Source: Pandoraea oxalativorans
Lineage (GTDB): Bacteria > Pseudomonadota > Gammaproteobacteria > Burkholderiales > Burkholderiaceae
DNA: 64,000 nt
Reading direction: 5' to 3'
NCBI RefSeq assembly: GCF_000972785.3
Contig: NZ_CP011253.3
Span: forward strand, 4,836,001-4,900,000
Position 1 is the first letter of the stretch; every line of letters begins with the position of its first letter. Under the pieces are notes generated by a model, which ran no database searches, was not told where the DNA came from, and worked only from the letters and a program-made list of their open reading frames with translations. A program made the translations under genes and the position numbers. Of this stretch, positions 28,829 through 41,665 are shown one piece after another.

Positions 28829-29908
28829 TCAGGCGTGTGCTGGGCGCGCGGCGCGAGTGGCGCGCGCCATCGGCGGTCGCTCGCCAGCGAGCAGCAGGCC
28901 GAGTTGCAACATGCCGTCCCACGGATCGCTCGGCAGACCGTCAGCGCGCAGGCCCTTGACCTGACGATCCAGACGCGCGGCCAGTTGCAGCGCTTGCGCG
29001 AGCATCGGTGCGGTGACGCGCCCCACGGCCTGCTCCATCAGCCGTTCGCGTGGGCCCCAGACGCGGTATTCGCGCAGCAGCATGGCCAGCGGTTTTCCCG
29101 ACGCCATGCCACGCGTGATCTTGGCGAGCGTGCGCACCTCTTCGGTGAGCGCCCACAGCACGAGCGGCGCAGCCTCGCCTTCTCCGCGCAGCCCGTCGAG
29201 CATGCGCACCAGCCGCGCAACGTCGCCCGAGAGCACCGCTTCGCTGAGCTTGAAGACGTCGTAGCGTGCCACGTTGAGCACGGCATCCTGCACCTGTTCG
29301 AACGCGAGCGCGCCTGCCGGGTACAGCAAACCGAGCTTCTGAATTTCCTGATGCGCCGCGAGCAGATTGCCTTCGACGCGATCGGCGATGAATTGCAGGA
29401 CACGTCGTCCCGGCTCACCGGCTTCGACCTTTTGCCCCTGTGCAGAAAGACGCTGCGCAATCCAGTCAGGCAAACGTGCACGATCGACCGGATCGACCTT
29501 GACCGTCACACCGGCCCGGTCGAGCGACGTGAACCAATCGGACTTGCTTGCCGTGGCGTCGAGCCGGGGCAGCGTAATGATGGTCAGCACATCGCTGTTG
29601 GCCGCGTCGGCGTGCGCCTTGAGCGCCGCCCCCCCGTCCTTGCCCGGCTTACCGCCGGGGATGCGCATTTCGATGAGCTTTTTGTCACCGAACAGCGACA
29701 TCGACTGTCCTGCGTTGGCGAGCGCGCCCCAATCGAAGCTACGCTCGACGCTGAGTACGTCGCGCTCGGTATAGCCCCCGGCACGCGCCGCCGCACGCAC
29801 GCGGTCCACCGCCTCCTGCACGAGCAGGCTCTCGTCGCCGTGGATCGTGTAGATCGGCGAGAGTGTTTTGGCGAGGTGCGCGTCGAGCGCGTCGGGGCGC
29901 AATTGCAT
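28829..29908 (-). CDS. holA: DNA polymerase III delta subunit
   Basis: The delta subunit of the clamp loader opens the beta sliding clamp. The 359-residue product shows the family pattern [19 protein letters not shown] near the N-terminus, then [23 protein letters not shown], and the C-terminal collar domain. It lies between lptE and proA on one strand, as in other Burkholderiaceae and, for lptE-holA, in E. coli. Confidence 0.93.
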   Translation of the reverse strand: MQLRPDALDAHLAKTLSPIYTIHGDESLLVQEAVDRVRAAARAGGYTERDVLSVERSFDWGALANAGQSMSLFGDKKLIEMRIPGGKPGKDGGAALKAHADAANSDVLTIITLPRLDATASKSDWFTSLDRAGVTVKVDPVDRARLPDWIAQRLSAQGQKVEAGEPGRRVLQFIADRVEGNLLAAHQEIQKLGLLYPAGALAFEQVQDAVLNVARYDVFKLSEAVLSGDVARLVRMLDGLRGEGEAAPLVLWALTEEVRTLAKITRGMASGKPLAMLLREYRVWGPRERLMEQAVGRVTAPMLAQALQLAARLDRQVKGLRADGLPSDPWDGMLQLGLLLAGERPPMARATRAARPAHA

Positions 29909-29960
29909 GGCGGCGTTGTGGCTTTCCTGAATGGGCCTGAGCGATCCGGCGGTCCGGGAC

Positions 29961-30503
29961 TTACTCTTCCGGCTTCACGTCCGGCATGGACTTCACCGCT
30001 TCCATGCGGCGGATGATCTGATCGACGGCGTCTTTTTGCATGTCGCGATTGAGCAGCGCCGCCTCGCTGTCGCGTGCGGTCGTCTCGTTATCGCTGTACG
30101 GCAGATTGCGCACCAGGCGAATCGTGTTGAGCGGAATGATCGGGCGCCCGTCAGGCGTCACCAGTTGGAACGTGTAGGCGCTGCGCATTTCGTACTCACG
30201 CGCCTGACCGTTCGCATCCAGACTGACCGCCATACGCGAGTTCGTGACGTTCACGATTTCCAGTCGAGCGTCTGCATCCGCAGGATTGGTCACAACGACC
30301 GTGCCCTTGCTGCCGTAGCGGATATAGCGTGAAATATCGACGCCCATCGACCCGCCGCCCGAAATGTACAGACGATGGAATGCGTACTCGCTCGCGCCAC
30401 GCAGCTGGAAGCCGCACGCCGACAACGTCAGTGCGCAACCCAACAACGCGATCCAGCCGAAAACCCTGCGCGTCACACCGACGCCTCGTTGCCCGGATGT
30501 CAT
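29961..30503 (-). CDS. lptE: LPS-assembly lipoprotein LptE
   Basis: LptE plugs the LptD barrel and binds LPS at the outer membrane. The 180-residue product from the ATG at 30503 has a lipoprotein signal with the lipobox LSAC, giving the acylated Cys30, then GFQLRG as is typical. The body contains LEIVNVTNSRMAV and the helical C-terminus MQKDAVDQIIRRMEAV. Upstream in-frame starts at 30539 and 30566 would give an over-long signal peptide. It follows leuS by 84 bases. Confidence 0.92.
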   Translation of the reverse strand: MTSGQRGVGVTRRVFGWIALLGCALTLSACGFQLRGASEYAFHRLYISGGGSMGVDISRYIRYGSKGTVVVTNPADADARLEIVNVTNSRMAVSLDANGQAREYEMRSAYTFQLVTPDGRPIIPLNTIRLVRNLPYSDNETTARDSEAALLNRDMQKDAVDQIIRRMEAVKSMPDVKPEE

Positions 30504-30587
30504 TTGCACGTGATGTGCCCTCTTCTCACCAAACGTCATCAACCGACTGGGGGCGGCAACCGCCACCCCCGCATTCTCTGATCGCGC

Positions 30588-33503
<2,916 letters not shown>

Positions 33504-34304
33504 TCAGCGTAGGCCCAGCACGTCTTGCATGTCGAACAGGCCGGTCTTGTACTGTGCGAGGAAACGCGCCGCACGCAGCGATCCCTGCGCATACGACAGG
33601 CGGCTCGACGACTTGTGCGTGATTTCGATACGCTCGCCGATCCCGGCGAACAGCACCGTGTGATCGCCGACGATATCGCCGCCGCGCACCGTCGCGAAAC
33701 CGATCGTCGACGGATCGCGTTCGCCGGTCACTCCTTCACGGCCATAAATCGCACATTCCTTCAGATCGCGGCCCAGCGCTTCGGCCACCACTTCGCCCAT
33801 GCGCAGCGCCGTACCCGACGGGGCATCGACCTTGTGACGGTGATGGGCCTCGATGATTTCGATGTCGTAGCCGGTATTCAGAATCTTCGCAGCGATTTCG
33901 AGCAGCTTGAACGTAGCATTCACGCCCACACTCATGTTCGGCGCGAACACGACGGCGACCTGTTCCGCGCCCTTAGCCAGGCGCGCCTTGTCCTCTTCCG
34001 AGAAACCGGTCGTGCCGACGATCATCTTCACGCCGTGCTTTTGTGCGGCCGCCAGATGCGTCAGCGTGCCTTCCGGGCGCGTAAAGTCGATGAGGTATTC
34101 GGCATCGGCCAGCGCGGCGTCGAGATCGGCAGTGATCTTCACGCCGGTGTCGCGGCCGAGGAACGCGCCGGCATCGATGCCGAGCGCCGGGCTGCCTTCA
34201 CGGTCGAGTGCGCCGACCAGCTCGGCGTCGTCTGCCGCGAGCACGGTTTCGATCAGCATCCGGCCCATACGGCCGGAGGCCCCTGCAATCGCAATCTTCA
34301 TCAT
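33504..34304 (-). CDS. dapB: 4-hydroxy-tetrahydrodipicolinate reductase
   Basis: DapB reduces the cyclic product of DapA to tetrahydrodipicolinate in lysine and diaminopimelate synthesis. The 266-residue product has the nucleotide motif [14 protein letters not shown] and the catalytic segment [21 protein letters not shown] (His pair and Lys). Length is normal. It starts 39 bases after the end of bamE on the same strand and may be co-transcribed with it. Confidence 0.97.
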   Translation of the reverse strand: MMKIAIAGASGRMGRMLIETVLAADDAELVGALDREGSPALGIDAGAFLGRDTGVKITADLDAALADAEYLIDFTRPEGTLTHLAAAQKHGVKMIVGTTGFSEEDKARLAKGAEQVAVVFAPNMSVGVNATFKLLEIAAKILNTGYDIEIIEAHHRHKVDAPSGTALRMGEVVAEALGRDLKECAIYGREGVTGERDPSTIGFATVRGGDIVGDHTVLFAGIGERIEITHKSSSRLSYAQGSLRAARFLAQYKTGLFDMQDVLGLR

Positions 34305-34343
34305 GGTGAGTCTTTCGTCGTCTTTCTACTGACTTTCCGTCGC

Positions 34344-35051
34344 TTACTGCGGTGCCGAGAACAGGCCACCGCCCGAGGTCACGCGCGGCGAGGGCACGAG
34401 GCCGGTGCCCGTGGGCTTGGCCGATGCACCGGTGCCGGCGGCAGGCTGCGAGGTTTGCGGTGCCGGCTTGGCAGCGGCAGCCACGTTGGCGGCGGCAGCG
34501 TCCGTCGACACGGTCGCGACGTCGGTCGGGGCCGGTGCGGCGGTCGGTGCCACTGCAGCGGCGTCCGGCGACGGTGCGGCGGCTTCGGCGGCCGCTGCGC
34601 TCGCCGTCGACGGCGCCGGCGCTTCCGTCTTCACGGTCTTGCCCTTCTGGCCGTCGATTTCCTGCACCAGTTGATACTCGGTCGGCAGATTTTCGCCGCC
34701 TTCCCAACGTGCCAGCGTGTCGCCTTCGAAGTACACCTTCAGGTGACGTTCCTGAACGACCGACGCGTTGCCGCGCTTGAAGTAGAAAACGTAATCCCAG
34801 CGATTCGCATGAAAGATGTCGGTGAGCAGCGGCGTGCCGAGCAGCTGGCGCACCTGATCGCGCGTCATACCTGCCTTGAGCTGCTCGTAGGCTTCCTTCG
34901 AGACGAAGTTGCCCTGAACGATGTTGATTCGATATGGCGTGACCACGCCGATGACCTTGTCGGTCACGCTGTCATACGTCGAGCAGCCCGCCAGGGCAAG
35001 GAATGCCGCAGCTGCGCAGACGGAAAACGGAAGGGAGAGATAACGACGCAA
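34344..35051 (-). CDS. bamE: Outer-membrane assembly lipoprotein BamE with Ala/Pro-rich tail
   Basis: BamE (SmpA/OmlA) is a small lipoprotein of the beta-barrel assembly machine. From a TTG at 35051 the protein has a compact lipoprotein signal (MRRYLSLPFSVCAAAAFLA, lipobox LAGC, acylated Cys23), then the BamE core: YRINIVQGNFVSKEAYEQL, AGMTRDQVRQLLGTPLL and RWDYVFYFKRG. The core ends near residue 140, and about 95 further residues are rich in Ala, Pro and Thr. An ATG at 35111 would add 20 residues, including several acidic ones, before the signal, which is less likely. Divergent from fur. Confidence 0.9.
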   Translation of the reverse strand: MRRYLSLPFSVCAAAAFLALAGCSTYDSVTDKVIGVVTPYRINIVQGNFVSKEAYEQLKAGMTRDQVRQLLGTPLLTDIFHANRWDYVFYFKRGNASVVQERHLKVYFEGDTLARWEGGENLPTEYQLVQEIDGQKGKTVKTEAPAPSTASAAAAEAAAPSPDAAAVAPTAAPAPTDVATVSTDAAAANVAAAAKPAPQTSQPAAGTGASAKPTGTGLVPSPRVTSGGGLFSAPQ

Positions 35052-35216
35052 ATCTGACTCGCTTTCAAAAAGATCGAACTTGAATCCGGCACGCCGGGCG
35101 CGCCGCCACATCGCCCCCGTTGACGGCACAACCGTCCCGATTGCCCCGGTTTGCGCCCGGGCAAGGCAAAAAGGCATTATTATTGGGGCTGTATTGTACT
35201 CTAGGGACGTAGAGCG

Positions 35217-35648
35217 ATGCCGAATCCCGCCGATTTGAAAAATATCGGACTGAAAGCCACGCTTCCGCGCCTCAAGATTCTGGAGATCTTCCAGAACAGT
35301 GAGGTGCGCCATTTGACCGCTGAAGACGTATATCGTCATCTGCTCGGCGAAAATCTCGATATCGGCCTGGCCACGGTTTACCGTGTCCTGACCCAGTTCG
35401 AGCAAGCCGGGCTATTGTCGCGCAGCAACTTTGAATCCGGCAAGGCCGTTTTCGAACTCAACGAAGGCCATCACCACGATCACCTCGTGTGCATGGATTG
35501 CGGACGCGTCGAAGAATTCTTCGATGCCGAGATCGAACGCCGTCAGAAGTTGATCGCCAAAGAGCGCGGCTTCGCACTTCAGGAGCACTCGCTCGCCATG
35601 TACGGTAGTTGCACAAAGGATCCGTGCCCCCACCGTCAAAAAAATTAA
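35217..35648 (+). CDS. fur: Ferric uptake regulator
   Basis: Fur represses iron-acquisition genes when loaded with Fe(II). The 143-residue product has the N-terminal winged helix ([14 protein letters not shown] and [19 protein letters not shown]), the His-rich metal site HHHDH (85-89), and the zinc Cys pairs Cys92/Cys95 and Cys132/Cys137. Length is typical. It lies divergent from bamE, an order common in Betaproteobacteria. Confidence 0.97.
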   Translation: MPNPADLKNIGLKATLPRLKILEIFQNSEVRHLTAEDVYRHLLGENLDIGLATVYRVLTQFEQAGLLSRSNFESGKAVFELNEGHHHDHLVCMDCGRVEEFFDAEIERRQKLIAKERGFALQEHSLAMYGSCTKDPCPHRQKN

Positions 35649-35661
35649 AAAAATAGCTGTC

Positions 35662-35685
35662 AGAATGCCTTCGGACGAAGGCATT
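35662..35685. other. Hairpin after fur, without T tract
   Basis: Perfect arms GAATGCCTTC and GAAGGCATTC are separated by GGAC and start 14 bases after the fur stop. No run of T follows, so intrinsic termination is doubtful. It may protect the 3' end or act with Rho. Confidence 0.4.
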
Positions 35686-35743
35686 CAGGGATTTCCCCAT
35701 CTTTCGGCCGCCGGGTTTAATTCCTGCATCGGCGCGCATCGTC

Positions 35744-35749
35744 TACAAT
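35744..35749 (+). promoter_or_regulatory. Candidate -10 element for the Wzz-like gene
   Basis: TACAAT lies 70 bases before the ATG, with only a weak TTCCTG 17 bases upstream. The leader would include an inverted repeat (AGACGC/GCGTCT, about 35773-35789). Confidence 0.35.
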
Positions 35750-35818
35750 AAACCTCCCCGTAAGATACGTTGAGACGCAGATCGCGTCTTCGCGGGACCG
35801 CATTTAAGCCTGGCCCCT

Positions 35819-36682
35819 ATGACTAACGAAGAAATCCCCAACGACATGGTACGGAACGACGTAGACGAGATTACGTTCGCAGATGTTCTTGGTTTCATTC
35901 GCGACAATCTGGCAGTCATTGCCGGCGTTGCCGTGGTCGGTGCTGCAATCGGTATTGGCAGCACTTTCGCCTTTCACAAGCAATGGGAAGGTAAGGTCAC
36001 ACTGCAAATCGGTCGCGCCGCCGGCTCGCCGGTCGCGGGTCCGGACGGCCCCCTTATCGAGTCGATTCAGCAAACTGTGGGCCGGGTGCAATTGAGCACG
36101 TTCCGCGACAAAGTGACATCCGAGGTCATGCCGCAATTGCAGGGCAATGTCGAGGAACTGCGTAAGACGGTGGCATGGAACGCGTTGAAGGCGCGCCCGA
36201 TTCAGGGCACGGCGTACATGGAGATATCGGCGCGCGGGACTTCACCTGAGCAGGCAGAGCAAGTTCTCACGGTCGCGACGCACCGTATCGAAACGGAACA
36301 CGCTGCGATTCTGGAGCGTGCCCGAGCCCTGCCGAAGCAGCAGTTGAGTGTCATCGATGCCGCCATCGAGTCAAACACCAAGGCCCAGGAAGAACTGAGC
36401 GCTGCGCTCGCGCATTCGAAGAATACAGATTCGGTGATCGCGCTGGGCGCTTTGCAGAACAGCCGCACGGAGCGTGCCACGCTTAACGATAGCCGCTACC
36501 GTGTCTCGCAATTGCTCGCGCCGGATCAGTCGTACAACACGCGCGTCGTGAGCGAGGTGCAGATCGGGCAGAACGCTGCGTTTCCGCGCAAGTTGTACTT
36601 CGGCGGTGCCGGCCTTGTACTCGGCGCAATCGTCGGTGTGCTGATCGGGCTGGCTCGCAAATCGCGCGTACAGAGCACCTGA
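35819..36682 (+). CDS. Wzz-like polysaccharide chain-length/GNVR-domain protein
   Basis: A 287-residue inner-membrane protein with the layout of polysaccharide co-polymerases: a short cytoplasmic N-terminus, a membrane helix at about 31-52, a periplasmic region with predicted helical coiled-coil content (about 140-235), and a second membrane helix at about 259-278 followed by a basic tail. Such proteins set O-antigen or exopolysaccharide chain length with Wzy or act with a tyrosine kinase. No kinase domain, glycosyltransferase, wzx or wzy is adjacent; neighbours are fur and gapA. The upstream spacer has a TACAAT -10 candidate and its own terminator follows, so it looks monocistronic. Confidence 0.75.
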   Translation: MTNEEIPNDMVRNDVDEITFADVLGFIRDNLAVIAGVAVVGAAIGIGSTFAFHKQWEGKVTLQIGRAAGSPVAGPDGPLIESIQQTVGRVQLSTFRDKVTSEVMPQLQGNVEELRKTVAWNALKARPIQGTAYMEISARGTSPEQAEQVLTVATHRIETEHAAILERARALPKQQLSVIDAAIESNTKAQEELSAALAHSKNTDSVIALGALQNSRTERATLNDSRYRVSQLLAPDQSYNTRVVSEVQIGQNAAFPRKLYFGGAGLVLGAIVGVLIGLARKSRVQST

Positions 36683-36730
36683 TCGGCGAAACGCGATCGC
36701 GCGATTCCGACGCATCGCCCGCATTAATGT

Positions 36731-36763
36731 AAAAAGCCGCTGTCTTTCGACAGCGGCTTTTTT
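36731..36763. terminator. Bidirectional terminator between the Wzz-like gene and gapA
   Basis: Perfect 14-base arms (AAAAAGCCGCTGTC and its complement) around a TTTC tetraloop, with a T run on the + strand and five A residues that become U on the - strand. It serves both convergent transcripts. Confidence 0.93.
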
Positions 36764-36781
36764 GACTTCCGTGAGCGGCGA

Positions 36782-37792
36782 TTACTTCGCAGCCATCAGC
36801 GCGACGGTCGTGTCGAGCATGCGGTTCGAGAAGCCCCACTCGTTGTCGTACCACGAGCTGACCTTCACCAGACGACCGGACACCTTCGTCAGCGTGCCGT
36901 CGAAGTTCGACGACGCCGGGTTGTGGTTGAAGTCGACCGACACCAGCGGCGCCGTGTTGTACGTAGCGACTGCCTTCAACGAACCTTCGGCAGCTTCCTT
37001 CAGGATTGCGTTGACTTCGTCCACCGTCGTGTCGCGCTTGGCGATGAACGACAGATCAACGATCGACACGTTGATCGTCGGGACGCGAATGGCGTAGCCG
37101 TCGAGCTTGCCGTTGAGTTCCGGCAGCACCAGACCGACGGCGGAAGCTGCACCCGTCTTCGTCGGGATCATGCTCATCGTGGCCGAACGGGCGCGACGCA
37201 GATCTTCGTGATAGACGTCCGTCAGCACCTGGTCGTTCGTGTAGGCGTGAACGGTCGTCATCAGGCCCGTTTCCAGACCGATCTTGTCGTGCAGCGGCTT
37301 GACCAGCGGTGCCAGGCAGTTCGTGGTGCACGAAGCGTTCGAGATGACCGTGTCGGTCGACTTGAGCACGCCTTCGTTCACGCCGAACACGACCGTCGCG
37401 TCCACATCCTTGCCACCCGGGGCCGAGATGATGACCTTCTTCGCGCCGCCTTTCAGGTGAGCGCTGGCCTTTTCCTTCGTGGTGAAGAAGCCGGTGCACT
37501 CGAGCACGACGTCCACGTTCAGCTCGCCCCACGGCAGTTCGGCCGGGTTGCGGTTGGCCAGTACGCGAATCTTGTCGCCGTTGACGACCATGAAGTCGCC
37601 GTCGACCGACACCGTGCCCGGGAACTTGCCGTGCGCGGTGTCGTATTGCGTCAGGTGAGCGTTCGTCTGTGCATTGCCGAGATCGTTGATGGCAACGATT
37701 TCGATGTCGTGCTTCTTGCCACCTTCGTAGTGGGCACGCAGTACGTTGCGGCCGATACGGCCGTAGCCGTTAATAGCGACGCGAATGGTCAT
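36782..37792 (-). CDS. gapA: Glyceraldehyde-3-phosphate dehydrogenase
   Basis: A cytoplasmic glycolytic and gluconeogenic enzyme. The 336-residue product starts [20 protein letters not shown], has Asp37 in AINDLG consistent with NAD specificity, the catalytic Cys155 in [13 protein letters not shown], and the His partner in [15 protein letters not shown] lies seven bases before the ATG at 37792, supporting this start over upstream in-frame codons. It follows tkt by 28 bases on the same strand, so sugar-phosphate interconversion and triose oxidation are probably co-expressed. Confidence 0.97.
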   Translation of the reverse strand: MTIRVAINGYGRIGRNVLRAHYEGGKKHDIEIVAINDLGNAQTNAHLTQYDTAHGKFPGTVSVDGDFMVVNGDKIRVLANRNPAELPWGELNVDVVLECTGFFTTKEKASAHLKGGAKKVIISAPGGKDVDATVVFGVNEGVLKSTDTVISNASCTTNCLAPLVKPLHDKIGLETGLMTTVHAYTNDQVLTDVYHEDLRRARSATMSMIPTKTGAASAVGLVLPELNGKLDGYAIRVPTINVSIVDLSFIAKRDTTVDEVNAILKEAAEGSLKAVATYNTAPLVSVDFNHNPASSNFDGTLTKVSGRLVKVSSWYDNEWGFSNRMLDTTVALMAAK

Positions 37793-37820
37793 GGGGGTAT
37801 CTCCGTAAGGTCTAACGAAA

Positions 37821-39833
37821 TCAGCCAAGCACGGACTTTGCCGTCGCCACCACGTGGTCGACGGTGAAGCCGAAGTGTTTGAACAGCACGCCGGCCGGAG
37901 CCGACTCGCCAAAGGTATCGATGCCGACCACGCCGCCTTCCAGGCCGACGTACTTATGCCAGAACGCCGTCACACCGGCTTCCACGGCCACACGCGGCAC
38001 GCCGCGCGGCAGCACGCTCTCGCGGTAGGCCTTGTCCTGACGATCGAACACATTGGTCGACGGCATGGACACGACACGTGCAGCAATCCCTTCGGCTGCC
38101 AACGCTTCGGCGCCCTTGAGTGCCAGGTCCATTTCCGAGCCGGTCGCGATCAGGACGATCTGCGGATTGGCCACGTCGCGCAGCACGTAGCCGCCACGAC
38201 GAATATCGGCGATCTGCGCATCGCTGCGCGACACGAACGGCAAGTTCTGACGGCTCAGCACCAGGCTTGACGGACCGTCGTGACGCTCCACCGCAGCCAC
38301 CCACGCAGCCGCCGTTTCCGTCGTATCGCACGGACGCCACAGATCCATTTGCGGAATCAGTCGCAGGCTCGAGACATGCTCGATCGACTGGTGCGTCGGG
38401 CCGTCTTCGCCCAGACCGATCGAATCGTGCGTGAACACGAAGATCGAACGCAGCTTCATGAGCGCGGCCATGCGCAGCGCATTGCGGCTGTAGTCGGAGA
38501 ACGTCAGGAACGTGCCGCCGAACGGGATGTACCCCCCGTGCAGCGCAATGCCGTTCATGATGGCGCTCATGCCGAACTCGCGCACACCGTAGTTGATGTG
38601 ATTGCCGAACTGCACGCCGTCTGCATTGGCGCGCACCGCCTTGCTGGCCTTCCAGTTCGTGAGGTTCGAGCCGGTCAGGTCGGCCGAGCCGCCCAGGAAT
38701 TCCGGCAGCACGGCGGCGAGCCCTTCGATGGCGAGTTGCGACGCCTTACGCGTTGCCACCGTCTCGGCCTTCTCGTTCGTCTTGGCGATGAGGGCGGCGG
38801 CGACCGCCTTGAAGTCACCGGGCAACTCGCCCTTCATGCGGCGCTCGAACTCGGCAGCTTCTGCGGGGAACTGGCCACGATAGGCGGCGAAACGTTCGTT
38901 CCACGCGGCTTCGGCCTGCTGACCGGCAGCCTTCGCGTCCCACGCGGCATAGACGTCGGCCGGCACTTCGAACGGCGGCAGATTCCAGCCGAGCGCTGCG
39001 CGCGTCGCGGCGATTTCATCGGCACCCAGCGGCGCGCCGTGCACGTCGTGACCGCCTTCCTTGTTCGGTGCGCCCTTGCCGATCAGCGTCTTGCAGCAGA
39101 TCAGCGTCGGACGGTCGGACTTCTTGGCCTGAGCGATAGCAGCGTCGACCGCATCGGCGTCATGACCGTCGATACCGCGAATCACGTTCCAGCCATAGGC
39201 TTCGAAACGCTTCGGCGTATCGTCGGCAAACCAGTATTCAACGTCGCCATCGATCGAGATGCCGTTGTCGTCGTACAGCGCGATGAGCTTGTTAAGACGC
39301 AGCGTGCCCGCGAGCGAACAGGCTTCGTGCGAGATGCCTTCCATCAGGCAGCCGTCGCCGAGGAACGCGTACGTATAGTGATCGACGATGTCGTTGCCCG
39401 GACGGTTGAATTCCTTGGCGAGCAGCGCTTCGGCGAGTGCGAAACCGACAGCATTGGTGATGCCCTGACCCAGCGGGCCCGTGGTCGTCTCGACGCCCGG
39501 CGTAATGCCCACTTCCGGGTGCCCCGGCGTCTTGCTGTGCAGTTGGCGGAAGTGCTTGAGCTCTTCGATCGGCAGGTCGTAACCCGTCAGATGCAACAAC
39601 GAGTAGATCAGCATCGAGCCGTGACCGTTCGACAACACGAAGCGATCGCGGTCGGCCCAATGCGGATTGGTGGGGTTGTGCTTGAGGTGGCGGCCCCACA
39701 GAGCGACCGCGATATCGGCCATGCCCATGGGCGCGCCAGGGTGACCGGAGTTGGCCTGTTGGACCGCATCCATGGAAAGGACGCGAATAGCAGAGGCCAT
39801 CAGCGCAGCCGTAGCAGGAGAGGAGTTCGTCAT
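37821..39833 (-). CDS. tkt: Transketolase
   Basis: A thiamine-diphosphate enzyme of the pentose phosphate pathway that moves two-carbon units between sugar phosphates. The 670-residue product starts near [19 protein letters not shown] and has the family signature [20 protein letters not shown], the ThDP motif [13 protein letters not shown], and the second-domain motif [16 protein letters not shown]. Length matches bacterial Tkt. An extended -10 candidate lies about 75 bases upstream, and gapA follows in the same run. Confidence 0.97.
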   Translation of the reverse strand: MTNSSPATAALMASAIRVLSMDAVQQANSGHPGAPMGMADIAVALWGRHLKHNPTNPHWADRDRFVLSNGHGSMLIYSLLHLTGYDLPIEELKHFRQLHSKTPGHPEVGITPGVETTTGPLGQGITNAVGFALAEALLAKEFNRPGNDIVDHYTYAFLGDGCLMEGISHEACSLAGTLRLNKLIALYDDNGISIDGDVEYWFADDTPKRFEAYGWNVIRGIDGHDADAVDAAIAQAKKSDRPTLICCKTLIGKGAPNKEGGHDVHGAPLGADEIAATRAALGWNLPPFEVPADVYAAWDAKAAGQQAEAAWNERFAAYRGQFPAEAAEFERRMKGELPGDFKAVAAALIAKTNEKAETVATRKASQLAIEGLAAVLPEFLGGSADLTGSNLTNWKASKAVRANADGVQFGNHINYGVREFGMSAIMNGIALHGGYIPFGGTFLTFSDYSRNALRMAALMKLRSIFVFTHDSIGLGEDGPTHQSIEHVSSLRLIPQMDLWRPCDTTETAAAWVAAVERHDGPSSLVLSRQNLPFVSRSDAQIADIRRGGYVLRDVANPQIVLIATGSEMDLALKGAEALAAEGIAARVVSMPSTNVFDRQDKAYRESVLPRGVPRVAVEAGVTAFWHKYVGLEGGVVGIDTFGESAPAGVLFKHFGFTVDHVVATAKSVLG

Positions 39834-39910
39834 GGTGACCAGCCGGAAGAGCGGGCGTGCCCCGTTGCCGCGAGCTGCCGCGCGAAATTCAAATGCGGGA
39901 AAAGACCAAG

Positions 39911-39919
39911 ATTTTACCA
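39911..39919 (-). promoter_or_regulatory. Extended -10 candidate for tkt-gapA
   Basis: On the minus strand this reads TGGTAAAAT, an extended -10 (TGn plus a five-of-six hexamer), which can work without a good -35. Transcription would start about 70 bases before the tkt ATG. Confidence 0.4.
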
Positions 39920-40024
39920 GAATCGCCCCCTGCCCGGGTCGATCACGGCGAACTTCCTCAACCGGCGGGAACGTGGAATCATGCGAAGAAGTGATGCGAT
40001 CGCCACAAATTAGAGGAAGTTGTC

Positions 40025-40963
40025 TTGCCAATGCCCGAAAAACACGACACCTCCGCCAGCCAATCCGGCACCCCGGCGGCCTCGCCCGCCAAACTGACAA
40101 CGTCTTACGGCGCGCCGCTCGGGCCGTGGGCAGGCTACACGTTCGCCGCGATGCCGGTTTACGCCACGACGTCACCTCATCAGCACATCGAGATCGTGGA
40201 TTTGCCAGCGTTCGGCGAACTCGGGCGCGCCTACCGGCTCGACGGCCGATTCATGGCGTCGCTGGCCGACGCCCACATCTGTCATGAGTGCATGGTGCAT
40301 CCGCTGCTGCTCGCGCACGGCAACGCGCGACGCGTGCTGATCCTCGGCGGCGGGGACGGCGGCTCCGCGCGCGAAGCGCTGCGGCATGCCAGTGTGCTGG
40401 AAGTGGTCGTTGCCGAACTCGACGCGCAGGTGCCCGCCGCCATTCTTCAGTACATGCCAGCGCTGGCCGATGGCGCATTCGACGATCCCCGCACCACGCT
40501 CGCCATCGGCGACGCACGGGATCTTGTCGACGCGGCATTGGCATGCGGCGAGCACTTCGACGCCATCCTCTTCGATCTGACGGAAGCCGACGGCAATGCG
40601 GCTTCGCTGCACGATGCAGCATTCTTCGCGAAAGTCCGCGACTTGCTTGGCCCACGCGGCGGCATCGCCCTGCAACTGGGTGCGCCGTGGTACGAAGGCG
40701 CGCAAGTGCGTCGCATGCTCGACGCGCTGCGTTCGGTGTTCGCATGCGTCTTACCGATGACCGCCTACGTCCCGCTTTACGGCACGCAATGGGCCCTCGC
40801 GATTGCCAGTCATTCACTCAACGCGAGCGATGTCGCCGCACTGACGGAGAATTCGTCGTCAGTGGCGCTCCAAGGGGTGCGCCACTATTCGCCGACCCGT
40901 CACGCCGCGCTCTTCGATATCCCGCCGGAATTGAGCGCCATCCTCGGTCCCATCGGCTCGTAA
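40025..40963 (+). CDS. Spermidine synthase-like (aminopropyltransferase-fold) protein
   Basis: A 312-residue methyltransferase-fold protein of the polyamine aminopropyltransferase family. It has the nucleoside-binding loop GGGDGG (108-113), an acidic strand end [18 protein letters not shown] and LFDLTEADG. The gate region that reads YHE in SpeE is CHE here ([10 protein letters not shown]), and the usual D-S/L-T-D-P loop is LTEADG, so substrate preference may differ or activity may be lost. A TTG at 40025 has an AGAGGAAG ribosome-binding site eight bases upstream; an ATG at 40031 is the alternative. It is divergent from tkt and no speD or ornithine decarboxylase gene is in the window. Confidence 0.75.
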   Translation: MPMPEKHDTSASQSGTPAASPAKLTTSYGAPLGPWAGYTFAAMPVYATTSPHQHIEIVDLPAFGELGRAYRLDGRFMASLADAHICHECMVHPLLLAHGNARRVLILGGGDGGSAREALRHASVLEVVVAELDAQVPAAILQYMPALADGAFDDPRTTLAIGDARDLVDAALACGEHFDAILFDLTEADGNAASLHDAAFFAKVRDLLGPRGGIALQLGAPWYEGAQVRRMLDALRSVFACVLPMTAYVPLYGTQWALAIASHSLNASDVAALTENSSSVALQGVRHYSPTRHAALFDIPPELSAILGPIGS

Positions 40964-41124
40964 TGCCCGACGCCGTCAGTCGTTCGACGCTGGTCGGACA
41001 TGATCGGCTGCGCCATTGTGCGCAGCGGATGAAGCGGATACGCGTTCCTTGTATATTGGGAACTTGCCAGGACCGCCGGCCTCCCATCGATTTCGCTCGC
41101 CGACGCCCCCAACGGAGCAGACCC

Positions 41125-41547
41125 ATGTCCGATCCCCGCCCCTCTCACGTACCGTGGCTCACGCCGTATCTGACCGTTCGCGATGCGCGCGCGTCCGCCA
41201 CGTTCTACGAGCAGGCCTTCGGCTTTTCCGTGCATGACATGGTGGACGACGACGGCGCGGTGATGCACGTCGAAATGTTCTATCAGGGACAGTTGATCCT
41301 GATGTTCGCCCCCGAAGGCGCGTTCGCGACGACCGCGCGCACGCCGCGCACCTCGGGCGTTGAGGCGCCGCAGAGCTTCTATGTCTACACTGAGGATGTC
41401 GACGCGCTTTACGCACGTGCGACCGCTGCCGGCGCCAAGGGACTGATGCCACCGAGCGATCAGTTCTGGGGCGATCGCTTCTGCCAACTGGAAGACCCGG
41501 ACGGTTACCGGTGGGGCTTCGCCCGGCCCGTTGCACCTCGCAGTTGA
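41125..41547 (+). CDS. VOC-family (glyoxalase/bleomycin-resistance-like) protein
   Basis: A 140-residue vicinal-oxygen-chelate fold protein: opening LTPYLTVRDARASATFYEQAFGF, a central VEMFYQGQLILMFAPE, and the ending CQLEDPDGYRWGFARP with the conserved metal-ligand Glu region. Related proteins include dioxygenases, epimerases and drug-binding proteins; the reaction here is unknown. The ATG at 41125 has GGAG seven bases upstream. The same frame stays open far upstream through the preceding gene, but that is a shadow reading. Confidence 0.82.
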   Translation: MSDPRPSHVPWLTPYLTVRDARASATFYEQAFGFSVHDMVDDDGAVMHVEMFYQGQLILMFAPEGAFATTARTPRTSGVEAPQSFYVYTEDVDALYARATAAGAKGLMPPSDQFWGDRFCQLEDPDGYRWGFARPVAPRS

Positions 41548-41665
41548 AGCCATCTGCGCGCACGCCAACGTCAGGCGTCGGGACACATTGGGGTATGCTT
41601 CTGTCACCGACGCCACCATCGGCCGCCATCCTCACCCTCCTCCTCACCCACGCCCGCTCGCCCGA

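Noticed and set aside
38280..40013. Long open frame antisense to tkt
   Set aside because: Complete overlap with a certain gene and atypical Arg/Val/His-rich composition; a shadow reading.
40288..41124. Upstream extension of the VOC-protein frame into the aminopropyltransferase gene
   Set aside because: The extension is Arg-rich shadow sequence; the VOC domain begins at 41125 with a good ribosome-binding site.
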